Shown one piece after another: positions 1 to 6,354 of a stretch of DNA of 15,850 nt (position 1 is the first letter of the stretch; each line of letters starts with the position of its first letter). Position numbers and translations under genes: made by a program. The stretch is from an uncultured Campylobacter sp. (GTDB lineage: Bacteria > Campylobacterota > Campylobacteria > Campylobacterales > Campylobacteraceae): assembly GCF_938030685.1 (NCBI RefSeq), contig NZ_CALHHX010000018.1:1-15850 (forward strand), written 5' to 3'. The notes under the pieces were generated by a model. The model made no database searches, was not told where the DNA came from, and worked only from the letters and a program-made list of their open reading frames with translations.

Positions 1-148
1 AAATTTGCGCCAGCACGCGCCAGAAGCGATTTTGCGGATTTGCGTAGTAAAAGCCAAATTTACGAGAAACGACGGAGGGAAAGGAGCCGATGATTAAAAT
101 TTTAGAATTTTTATCAAAAATCGGCTTAAAAGGGTGGGTTTGGTTCAT
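1..148 (-). CDS. DNA-deoxyinosine (hypoxanthine) glycosylase, N-terminal part
   Basis: This gene runs off the left edge; 49 codons are visible, from ATG at 148-146. The reading begins MNQTHPFKPIFDKNSKILI and continues with the block GSFPSV at residues 21-26, then GFYYANPQNRFW at about residues 32-43. These blocks are the hallmark N-terminus of the uracil-DNA-glycosylase-superfamily enzymes annotated as DNA-deoxyinosine or hypoxanthine-DNA glycosylase. Family knowledge says they excise deaminated adenine from DNA to start base-excision repair in the cytoplasm. The asparagine in the YANPQN block lies in the family's active-site loop. A Shine-Dalgarno-like AGGTG sits a few bases upstream. The start overlaps the stop of a short upstream reading frame as ATGA. 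The plus-strand frames over the same bases carry no recognisable protein and are shadows. The family call is firm from motifs; exact substrate is inferred. Confidence 0.85.
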   Translation of the reverse strand, partial: MNQTHPFKPIFDKNSKILIIGSFPSVVSRKFGFYYANPQNRFWRVLAQI

Positions 149-503
149 TTTGCACCTGCTTTGTATTCGCCGAAAACGCCCGCTTGGACGCCATAAAATT
201 TATCTTTCATTTTTACTTTATCTCTCGCAAATACCCGAATTTCGCCCGTAAAGCAACTTGGAGCTGAAGTTGCGCGGTAGCAAAGATTTGGCGCACTCGC
301 TGTATAGCGCCGCGCAGTAAAATTTCTAATGAGCCTGCCGCGGCGCACGATTTGGGTTTAAATTTCAGCTTTTGCAAATCCTAAACCGAGCTTTCGCGGC
401 TAAATTTAAAGCCTCGCGACGGCAAAATTTAAAGCCACGCGGCGATAAATCGAAACAGCACTCGCATTGCAGCGAGCCGAACATTAAAATTTAAAGGGAT
501 AAA
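149..503. other. Gene-free gap with AAATTTAAAGCC direct repeat
   Basis: No convincing gene is seen here. A 17-bp sequence, aaatttaaagcc followed by (t/a)cgcg, occurs at 402-418 and again at 425-441 with one mismatch and a 23-bp period. A short minus-strand reading frame of 21 codons starting near 210, MKDKFYGVQAGVFGEYKAG plus two residues, ends in a TGA overlapping the glycosylase start. It might be a tiny coupled peptide or chance. The plus-strand membrane gene begins at the right end after an AAAGGGA ribosome-binding site. Confidence 0.5.
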
Positions 504-1109
504 ATGAACGAAGATTTTCAAAGAGCAAAGCTGCAAGGCACGCTCGGCGCGCTCTGCCTACTGGTCGCAAGCGCGGCGTATTCTATAAAAGGCGAGATCG
601 CGTACTTGGATTCTCAAATCTTAGTGTGGATTTTCGCCTTCACATTCCTTTACTACGCGCTTAAAAACATACAAAATATCACGGGTCCGCAGGTTTTTAT
701 AATCTTCAAATACGCCTATAGCATCGCGCTTGCGGCGCTGCTATATTTTTCAGCCATTTATATACTCAGAAGATGTGATTGCAGTAGGCTGCAAATATAC
801 GTGCCGTATTTGATGTTTGCGGTTACGGTCGCTTGGATAATTATAAATTTTAAATTGCGCGCCGCTACCGGATGCAAGCTTTTTGCCATATACGCCGCGC
901 TGCTAATCGTTGATGACGCCGCAGATATCATCTACGGCATGATGTTCAAAATACCGGCTCCCGCTGCTATAACGATGGGCGTCATAAATTGTATGGAACT
1001 GCTAAATTTAATCTTAAATCCATTGGCGTCCGTAGTGCTGCTTCTTGCGTGGCTTAATATAAAAACCCCCGCCGAAGCAAAGGATCTATGGAGCCAGGCG
1101 CAGAGATAA
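504..1109 (+). CDS. Hypothetical multi-pass inner-membrane protein (201 aa)
   Basis: I do not recognise this gene. The 201-residue product is strongly hydrophobic, with about six candidate membrane segments. They lie near residues 12-28, 38-53, 65-88, 98-116, 124-144 and 156-184. Short polar loops separate them, and a cytoplasmic-looking tail (KTPAEAKDLWSQAQR) closes the protein. Two acidic residues (VDDAAD, 136-141) sit inside or at the edge of the fifth segment. A CDC pair is at 91-93 between segments 3 and 4. ATG at 504 is preceded by AAAGGGA at a good distance, which supports this start. It stands alone: the upstream glycosylase and the downstream genes are on the other strand. Coding potential is clear from the hydrophobic pattern; function is unknown, and a transporter, a sensor or a small membrane scaffold are all possible. 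Confidence 0.75.
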   Translation: MNEDFQRAKLQGTLGALCLLVASAAYSIKGEIAYLDSQILVWIFAFTFLYYALKNIQNITGPQVFIIFKYAYSIALAALLYFSAIYILRRCDCSRLQIYVPYLMFAVTVAWIIINFKLRAATGCKLFAIYAALLIVDDAADIIYGMMFKIPAPAAITMGVINCMELLNLILNPLASVVLLLAWLNIKTPAEAKDLWSQAQR

Positions 1110-1307
1110 AATTTGCCCGCGTTTATACTCGCGCAGAGTTTAAAATTTAGACCGTGCCAGGGGCGTTTGCAAAGATAAAATTTCACGCTCGCATGCGCCG
1201 TTTTGGCAAAGACATATGGCAGCCAAAATCCGCCCGCTTGCATCCATCTAAGCAGCGCTAGCCATGCGCTACATCGGCGCGACCCTCGACGAAATCGTTT
1301 TATATGA

Positions 1308-1778
1308 TTATAAGGCCCCTTCGCCGCACTCGTAGCCGAAAATTTTAATCCCCGTATCGCTCTGCTCGTAGCGCAGCGCGGGGATCTTTTGCAGCAGATC
1401 TTTTAGCTTTTCCAGATCGTTTTTCCGCCCGCCGTCAAAGGCTCGCGGCACCCATACCCACGCGATCTCGTCGTATGCAAACGAGCCCACCGAAAAACTA
1501 GCTCGCTTTGAGCCTGCATCCCATTTGGAGGAGTTTTTGATCGCGTAGAAGTTCGGATAGAGGATTTTTTTGATGATGAAGCATTTGCAAAATTTAAAAT
1601 CTGCGAAAAACTCCGCCCACGTCGCATCCTCGGTAAAATAACCTTTCGCGCGCAGGCGCTTCTTCTCTTTGCGCAGCCTGATCGGCTCATAAAATCGCTG
1701 CCAAGCCCTTTCGCAGGCATCCATAAACGCGAGCATACGGGCGAAGTAAATTTTAAAAAGCGCCTTGAAAAGCTCCAT
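1308..1778 (-). CDS. Hypothetical protein (156 aa), coupled to DUF4230-like gene
   Basis: I do not recognise this 156-residue protein. An amphipathic, aromatic-rich N-terminus (MELFKALFKIYFARMLAFM) is followed by a basic stretch (IRLRKEKKRLRAKGYF, about residues 33-48). The C-terminal two thirds look like a mixed alpha/beta soluble domain with an aromatic patch, IAWVWVPRAF, near 104-113. No signal peptide or clear transmembrane helix is obvious, although the N-terminus could associate with the membrane. Its ATG directly follows the TAG stop of the upstream DUF4230-like gene (TAGATG), so the two are almost certainly co-transcribed and translationally coupled. That suggests a shared, probably envelope-associated role, which is inference from position only. 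A second minus-strand frame over the same DNA (1403-1720) is a shadow. Confidence 0.65.
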   Translation of the reverse strand: MELFKALFKIYFARMLAFMDACERAWQRFYEPIRLRKEKKRLRAKGYFTEDATWAEFFADFKFCKCFIIKKILYPNFYAIKNSSKWDAGSKRASFSVGSFAYDEIAWVWVPRAFDGGRKNDLEKLKDLLQKIPALRYEQSDTGIKIFGYECGEGAL

Positions 1779-2492
1779 CTATTTCTCGATCTGCGATTTT
1801 AGCGACTTGTCGATTGCGATCTCGTTTGAGTTTATGTCGATCGTCTGAAGCGCCTTATCCTGAAAGATAAATCCGACCTCCTTCGCGCCGAAGCTCTTTG
1901 CGATCGCCTCCAGCGTGTCGGTCGCGGATTTGTGGATCTTGCCGCCAAGATCGTTGATGATTTTTAGCGAGAGCTGCTTGACTTCGTCCTTGGCGTCGTC
2001 GATGAGGCGGTTTTTATCGCTCTCGTCAAAGCTCGCGCCGAATAGCCCGTTTAGCGAATCGGGCAGCAGAAACGGCAGCAGCTTGGCGTTTTTCTCGTCG
2101 TAAATTTTCATATCTTTGATCGAGTATTTGTATTTGCACGGCGGCATCTTGATCTCGTAGCGATCCTCACCCTGCGGCAGTATCGCAAAGTCGGGGCTTA
2201 GCAGGTCGTAAACGAACTCGATCTCAAACTCGAAGATGATGGCGATCTGCTTTTTCGTCATCAACGGCGAGACGAGCGAGCCCAGCAGCCCGCTGCCTAC
2301 GTTTTGCTTGCGCGTGACGATCTCTTTGGAGTAAATTTTAAAAACGCTCAGCTCGCCGATGCTTTTAAGCCGCGTGATGTCGGTGACGATCTGCGGCTTG
2401 CCCGCCTGCTCGCCGCTTTTGCGCATCTTAAAAAACATAAAAACCAAGATGCAAAATATCACTAAATTTAGAAGAAAAGCAAAATTTTCCAA
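1779..2492 (-). CDS. DUF4230-type membrane-anchored protein (237 aa)
   Basis: The product has one N-terminal membrane anchor (residues about 4-22, FAFLLNLVIFCILVFMFF), a short basic stop-transfer stretch, and a long soluble domain. Its order of motifs fits the DUF4230 family. ITRLKSIGELSVFKIYSKEIV comes near 39-59, a FEFEIEFVYDL segment follows, and then a lysine-rich loop (MPPCKYKYSIKDMKIYDE). The C-terminus is helical (ESDKNRLIDDAKDEVKQ and beyond). No function is established for this family, so none is assigned. The start appears to be TTG (2492-2490): AAAGGA lies six bases upstream, and the nearby ATG (2497) reads a different frame that soon stops. The gene overlaps no neighbour but abuts the 156-residue gene downstream with no gap. 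Family assignment is from pattern recognition and not from a profile search. Confidence 0.75.
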   Translation of the reverse strand: MENFAFLLNLVIFCILVFMFFKMRKSGEQAGKPQIVTDITRLKSIGELSVFKIYSKEIVTRKQNVGSGLLGSLVSPLMTKKQIAIIFEFEIEFVYDLLSPDFAILPQGEDRYEIKMPPCKYKYSIKDMKIYDEKNAKLLPFLLPDSLNGLFGASFDESDKNRLIDDAKDEVKQLSLKIINDLGGKIHKSATDTLEAIAKSFGAKEVGFIFQDKALQTIDINSNEIAIDKSLKSQIEK

Positions 2493-2518
2493 ATTTCATC
2501 CTTTAAAATTTTATTGGT

Positions 2519-2524
2519 ATTTTA
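2519..2524 (-). promoter_or_regulatory. Candidate -10 box (TAAAAT) for the DUF4230-like operon
   Basis: On the minus strand the bases TTTTGCTAAAATACC lie about 27 bases before the TTG start of the DUF4230-like gene. A T-rich stretch precedes TAAAAT, as in Campylobacter sigma-70 promoters, which usually lack a clear -35 box. In this A+T-rich gap a chance match is quite possible. Confidence 0.3.
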
Positions 2525-2629
2525 GCAAAATACAGCGCCGATTTGTAGTGCAATTGAAATTTTACGATTTTTGCGGCAAGAAATTTTAAAATCGTAGAAC
2601 GAATTTTAAAGAAGCGAGCCGCGATTATA

Positions 2630-2652
2630 AAATTTAACGCGGACGCAGTCCG
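2630..2652 (+). repeat. 23-bp inverted repeat, left copy
   Basis: This is a perfect inverted copy of 3223-3245. Its right half, CGGACGCAGTCCG, is itself a small hairpin. The flanking AAATTTAACG gives the repeat a direction. A shortened copy (AAATTTAACGCGG) recurs at 3350-3362. Confidence 0.8.
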
Positions 2653-2900
2653 CCCCGCTAGCGTCGTCGGGGGTTAGGTGGGGTTTGTGGGCGAGCGGAG
2701 CAATGCGGTGCTGCGGGGCAGCGCTGCCTCCGCGAGAAGTGCGACCTCGCAATTCAAGCCCCCTTCCCGCCCTGAGAGAAATAGAAATCACGGCATAAAT
2801 TTCACAGGCTGTGAATTTGGTGATAAATTTTATTTTGTAAGTTTCTATAAAATTTTATGGATATAACTTAGCGCTTGGGTGTATTATGCGCGATATTCGT

Positions 2901-2942
2901 AAGGGGGCGGCGCTCAGAGTTGCGAGGCGCGCCCGCCCCCTT
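2901..2942. repeat. G/C-rich hairpin
   Basis: The left arm AAGGGGGCGGCGC (2901-2913) pairs, with a small bulge, with the right arm GCGCGCCCGCCCCCTT (2927-2942), leaving a loop of about 13 bases. It has no T-run on either side, so it is not a typical intrinsic terminator. Confidence 0.6.
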
Positions 2943-3118
2943 ACCAACCCCCACCCGCGCGACGCTAGAAGTGCGAGCTACGCTCGCGCTAAATTTTAAT
3001 AAGATTTGAATTGCAATTCTCGAAATTTTATGCTTGTTCGTTTCATTAGAATTAAACTCAGGCGTAGCCCGTGCCACTTAAAGCCTCGCAGGAGAATTAG
3101 TTCACCGCGAAGTTTCTC

Positions 3119-3192
3119 TTAAGGGGGAAGGGGCGCTACTTGCTCTGCATCGCTACGCTCGTTTTGCAAGGCACTCTCCCCCTTCCCCTTAA
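3119..3192. repeat. Long imperfect hairpin with GGGGGAAGGGG arms
   Basis: TTAAGGGGGAAGGGG at 3119-3133 pairs imperfectly with CCCCCTTCCCCTTAA at 3178-3192. A nested stem, CTTGC (3139-3143) with GCAAG (3166-3170), closes a loop of about 22 bases. No gene ends next to it. The CCCCCTTCCC word also occurs near 2759-2768, which suggests a repeat family. Confidence 0.6.
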
Positions 3193-3222
3193 AATCCCCT
3201 AACTCCAGGCACGCTCAAGGGA

Positions 3223-3245
3223 CGGACTGCGTCCGCGTTAAATTT
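3223..3245 (-). repeat. 23-bp inverted repeat, right copy
   Basis: This is the perfect reverse complement of 2630-2652. Together the two arms enclose about 570 bp of G/C-rich hairpin sequence with no transposase. No target-site duplication is visible outside the arms. Confidence 0.8.
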
Positions 3246-3533
3246 AAACTGCGGCTTGCGCCGCATATTTTGAATTTTAAATTTTGCGTAAAATTTAAAA
3301 TTACGAGCGCAAAGTATCTCTACGCGGCGGGTATAAGGCAGCAAATTTAAAATTTAACGCGGTGAACCGAAGCTATAACGAGCCGTAGCGAGCCGCAACC
3401 TGTGCGTAAGTGAGTATAAATTTAGCCACGTGCCGCGGTATTGGTGCAAACGCGGAGTAAATTTTACAATCTCGGATAAATTTAAAAGCAGATTTTGCAA
3501 ACGCAGGCAAATTTTATAAGCCCGAGCAAAATT

Positions 3534-4745
3534 TTACAAAATCTCCCTAAAATCATACCCTGCGTTTTTGAGCGCCCAGGCGATGTCCTCTTGATGAGCC
3601 TTGCCTTTGGTCTCAAGCGTGATCGTGATCTGCGCATCGCCGTACTCGATGTTGGTCGAAAAGCGGTCGTAGTCGATCTTGACGATGTTTGCGTTGGCGC
3701 GGCGCAAAATTTCGGTAAGCCCCGTAAGCGCGCCCGGCTTATCGACGAGCGTGACGTTGATCGTCATCTTGCGGTGCGATTTTATGAGGCCCTTTTCGAT
3801 GATGATGTTTAGCATCTGAACGTCGATGTTGCCGCCGCTTAGGATGATGCCGATCTTTGCACCGGCGGGGAATGCAAATTTCGCGTTCATTAGCGCTGCT
3901 ACTCCCGCCGCGCCCGCACCCTCGACGATGATTTTTTGCTGCTCGAGCAGATAGAGTATCGCGCTTGCGATCTCCTCGTCATCGACCTGCACGAACTCAT
4001 CGACGCACTCGATGATCGTAGAGAGCGTGATCTCGCTAGTATCCCGCACGGCGATGCCGTCGGCGATGGTGCGGACCGATTTGGAATTTAGCGGCTTTTT
4101 CGCAACGAAGCTATCGTGCATCGCAGGCGCACCCTTAGCAGCTACGGCGATGATTTTGATGTCGGGGTTGATCTGCTTGGCGCAGCTGCAAACTCCCGTC
4201 GCAAGCCCGCCGCCGCCTACAGGAACGACGATGTATTCAAGATCAGCGACCTCTTCGATCATCTCAAGCGCGATCGTGCCCTGGCCCGCTTGGACGAACT
4301 CGTCGTTAAAAGGATGCACGAACGTCAGATTGTGCTCTTTGGCATATTCCAGTGCAAACGCGTACGCCTCGTCGAAATTATCGCCCTTTAGGATGATCTC
4401 TGCGCCCAGAGCCTTCGTGCCGCTTACCTTAAGTAGCGGCGTGGCTTCAGGCATTACGATCACGGCATGCACGCCGAATTTTTGCGCGCTCATCGCTACG
4501 CCCTGGGCGTGGTTGCCCGCGCTTGCAGCTATTACTCCATGGGCCCGCTCCTCATCCGTTAGGTGCGCGATTTTATTGTAAGCGCCGCGAATCTTATACG
4601 CGCCTGTTCGCTGCAAATTCTCGCTTTTGAGATACACTTCCGCGCCGTAAAGCTTGCTGAGCTTCGGCGCCAGAGCAAAGGGCGTTTTATAGACGAAATC
4701 GTTTATCGTGCGCTTTGCTTGGATGATTTTATTTAGATCAATCAT
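3534..4745 (-). CDS. ilvA: Threonine ammonia-lyase (threonine dehydratase), PLP enzyme with ACT domain
   Basis: This cytoplasmic PLP enzyme deaminates L-threonine to 2-oxobutanoate and ammonia, the committed step toward isoleucine. The 403-residue protein shows the fold-type II signature. SENLQRTGAYKIRGA places the PLP lysine at K51. SAGNHAQG is at 75-82, the phosphate-binding loop VGGGGL at about 176-181, and SGGNID at 303-308. A C-terminal ACT domain (about 327-400, beginning VTLVDKPGALTGLTEIL) gives the medium-length form, so allosteric control by an amino acid is likely but unproven. The ATG at 4745-4743 is preceded by AAGGAAG and a clear TATAAT box, so it probably has its own promoter although trmA lies upstream on the same strand. 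From memory, C. jejuni has ilvA near trmA and the antiporter as well. Confidence 0.93.
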   Translation of the reverse strand: MIDLNKIIQAKRTINDFVYKTPFALAPKLSKLYGAEVYLKSENLQRTGAYKIRGAYNKIAHLTDEERAHGVIAASAGNHAQGVAMSAQKFGVHAVIVMPEATPLLKVSGTKALGAEIILKGDNFDEAYAFALEYAKEHNLTFVHPFNDEFVQAGQGTIALEMIEEVADLEYIVVPVGGGGLATGVCSCAKQINPDIKIIAVAAKGAPAMHDSFVAKKPLNSKSVRTIADGIAVRDTSEITLSTIIECVDEFVQVDDEEIASAILYLLEQQKIIVEGAGAAGVAALMNAKFAFPAGAKIGIILSGGNIDVQMLNIIIEKGLIKSHRKMTINVTLVDKPGALTGLTEILRRANANIVKIDYDRFSTNIEYGDAQITITLETKGKAHQEDIAWALKNAGYDFREIL

Positions 4746-4775
4746 CTACTTCCTTTCATAATTTTAAATTTTGTT

Positions 4776-4781
4776 ATTATA
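4776..4781 (-). promoter_or_regulatory. Sigma-70 -10 box (TATAAT) of ilvA
   Basis: On the minus strand TAAAATATGTATAATAAC contains a perfect TATAAT, 31 bases before the ilvA start codon. This predicts a leader of about 24 bases carrying the AAGGAAG ribosome-binding site. No good -35 box is seen, as is usual for Campylobacter. Confidence 0.55.
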
Positions 4782-4845
4782 CATATTTTAGGCGAAATTT
4801 TATCCCGCGCGCAGCCTAAATCCGCAGCTTCGGTCTTAGATCCGC

Positions 4846-6354
4846 TTAACTCCTGCGCCGCAGCAGCACGCCGCATTCGATATGGCTCGTATGCGCGAAC
4901 TGATCGAAGATCGCAAACCTGCGCACCTCGTGCGTAGCACAAAGCGAGCGTAAATTTTCAAAAAGTGTCTGCGGGTTACAGGATATGCAGATCAAATTTT
5001 GAAAATTTTTTATGAAATCAATCACGCTAGGCTCTAGCCCCGCTCGCGGCGGATCGATCAAGACGTGCGAAAAATCGTAGCCGAAAATATCGATCCCTTT
5101 TAGCCGCTCAAACTTGCGCTGCCGCGCAAACGCGCTCATCAGCTCATCTGCACTAAGGCGGACGAATTGCGCGTTGCAAATGCCGTTGAGCTCGCAGTTT
5201 ATGCGGGCATTGGCGATCGAGCTTTTTGAAATTTCACTCGCCAACACGCGGTTAAATTTAGCCGCAAGCGGGATGGTGAAGTTGCCGTGCCCACAGTACA
5301 GCTCCAGCAGATCGCGCGCGACGTAGTTCTCGCAGCTCGAATTTTGCGCGATGAGTTTTTCGCAGGCTGAATTTTGCACGCTTTGCTTTTCGCAATCCAA
5401 ATTTTTCGTGGCGGAATTTTGCGCATCCAAATCCTTACGAGCGAAATTCTTATCCGCAGAGCTCTCGCCTGCGGACGCGCAGTTAAATTTCGCGGAATTT
5501 TCGCCGCTACATTCTGTGCAAGCGAAATTTGCCTTAACGGAATTTTGGCAAGCGGCATCCAATTCGGCGGAATTTTCAGAAACGAAATTTCTATCCGTAA
5601 AATTTTGCGTAGCAGTCTGCTCACAGCCATAATTTTGCGCGCCAGAATTCTCCGCTATTAAATTCTTTGCGACGAAATTCTGCGCGGCGCACACCTCGCT
5701 CGCGCCATCTTTGCCGAAGTCCACGCAGCTTCTCACCCAGGCGATCATCTTTTCATTCACGCCGCGGTTAGGCTGGATGAAGGCGTTTTCGCCGAAGCGA
5801 AATTTATAAACCCGTCCGTCCACGCAGAGCTCGTCTGTGAGGCTTAGCTCACCGCTTAGCAGCTTCTGTCCGCGCGCGCGAGCCATAACCCTGATGCCAA
5901 GCTTGTCCGCCAGCTCGCAAATCGCCTCCTGCTCGCGCTCGCCCAGGCGCTTGTGATAAAGCAGCGTCGCCAAAATCCCGCTGGCGCAGGATATAAACTC
6001 GACGCCAAAGAGCTTTTCTTTTAAAGCTTCGCTCCGCCTAAGCGCTTCCAGCAGCCGCGGCATTAAATTTGCGATAGGAAGCGCTACCTTGGGGCATTCG
6101 TTAATTAAAATTTTCTTGCTACGTGTGCCGCCCATCGTGTAGGCAAGATCAAATGCACTATGCCAAATATCGTGCCAGATGCCAAATTCCGCCCTGATGC
6201 GGTAATTTTGCGGCTGCGAGGCAAAAAACTCAAACTCGCCGTCAAAAAATTCTTTGAACTTATTGCCGATCAGCTGCTTTTTGTATGAAATTTGATCCTC
6301 ATAGGGCTCACCGAGCGTGCAGCTGCCGCAACTACCGAAGCTTTCGCAATTCAT
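4846..6354 (-). CDS. trmA: tRNA (uracil-5-)-methyltransferase TrmA carrying a ~130-residue period-5 insert
   Basis: TrmA methylates U54 in the T-loop of tRNAs using SAM. The TrmA-type N-terminal half is clear (YRIRAEFGIWHD at 51-62, LLYHKRLGE at 131-139, ENAFIQPNRGVN at 189-200). The methyltransferase half has motif I DLLELYCGHGNF (348-359), IDPPRAGLEPS (433-443), the catalytic cysteine in SCNPQTL (C459) and the general base in HIECG (E493). The usual length is about 360 residues; this one has 502. The excess is residues about 217-346, a run of five-residue units (AQNFV AKNLI AENSG AQNYG and so on). It sits exactly in the loop before motif I. The N-terminus carries Cys3, Cys9, Cys12 and later Cys87, an iron-sulfur-like spacing. 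ATG overlaps the nhaC stop (ATGA), so the genes are coupled. The enzyme core is intact, so I expect a working gene. Confidence 0.93.
   Translation of the reverse strand: MNCESFGSCGSCTLGEPYEDQISYKKQLIGNKFKEFFDGEFEFFASQPQNYRIRAEFGIWHDIWHSAFDLAYTMGGTRSKKILINECPKVALPIANLMPRLLEALRRSEALKEKLFGVEFISCASGILATLLYHKRLGEREQEAICELADKLGIRVMARARGQKLLSGELSLTDELCVDGRVYKFRFGENAFIQPNRGVNEKMIAWVRSCVDFGKDGASEVCAAQNFVAKNLIAENSGAQNYGCEQTATQNFTDRNFVSENSAELDAACQNSVKANFACTECSGENSAKFNCASAGESSADKNFARKDLDAQNSATKNLDCEKQSVQNSACEKLIAQNSSCENYVARDLLELYCGHGNFTIPLAAKFNRVLASEISKSSIANARINCELNGICNAQFVRLSADELMSAFARQRKFERLKGIDIFGYDFSHVLIDPPRAGLEPSVIDFIKNFQNLICISCNPQTLFENLRSLCATHEVRRFAIFDQFAHTSHIECGVLLRRRS
5317..5706 (-). repeat. Degenerate 15-bp periodic insert within trmA
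   Basis: This encodes TrmA residues about 217-346. Asparagine (or D, E, K, Q, G) falls every fifth residue from 226 to 301. After a two-residue shift, the phase resumes from 303 to D348 of motif I, giving about 25 units in all. The typical unit is A-x-N-(F/L/S)-x. On the plus strand each unit is close to GAATTTTGC plus six bases. All three plus-strand frames are unusually free of stops over parts of it, as expected of a 15-bp period. Confidence 0.85.

Larger units (their letters stand above)
2493..3533. other. 1-kb gene-free region of G/C-rich hairpins and repeats
   Basis: No reading frame here resembles a protein; the short frames present are rich in R, S, G and P and shift with the repeats. 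The region holds a 23-bp inverted repeat at 2630-2652 and 3223-3245, with a partial third copy at 3350-3362. It also holds a G/C hairpin at 2901-2942, a G-quadruplex motif at 2932-2956, and a long imperfect hairpin at 3119-3192. A CTAGCGTCG-led G-rich block occurs near 2657-2690 and again, inverted and diverged, near 2930-2972. The outer parts are A+T-rich with many AAATTT words. The content looks like dispersed repeats or a decayed non-autonomous element. I see no tRNA or known RNA gene. Confidence 0.6.

Noticed and set aside
90..251. Plus-strand 53-codon frame with a very good GGAGGGAAAGGAG upstream
   Set aside because: It is antisense to the glycosylase, whose motifs (GSFPSV, GFYYANPQNRFW) are unmistakable. 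The purine run is simply the complement of its coding DNA.
932..1243. 103-codon minus-strand frame
   Set aside because: It is antisense to the end of the membrane protein gene and extends into repeats; no family features or ribosome-binding site.
2606..3077. Short frames in the repeat-rich gap (2606-2791, 2678-2866, 2868-3077)
   Set aside because: They consist of translated hairpin arms and AAATTT words, rich in R, S, G and P, without ribosome-binding sites.
2493..3533. A tRNA, SRP RNA or other known RNA gene, or a CRISPR array, in the large gap
   Set aside because: No T-loop or anticodon pattern and no regularly spaced identical repeats were found; the hairpins match no RNA family I recognise.
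4012..4581. 189-codon plus-strand frame
   Set aside because: It is antisense to ilvA, whose motifs are complete; composition rich in S, A and T is typical of a shadow frame.
5199..5630. 143-codon minus-strand frame within trmA
   Set aside because: It is an alternative frame kept open by the 15-bp period and G+C-rich codons; highly basic and without features.
5317..5706. The trmA insert as a canonical pentapeptide-repeat domain on the sense strand
   Set aside because: In sense, the central position is often serine and the residue two before it is Q, K or E, so it does not meet the usual A-(D/N)-L-x-x pattern, although the period is five.
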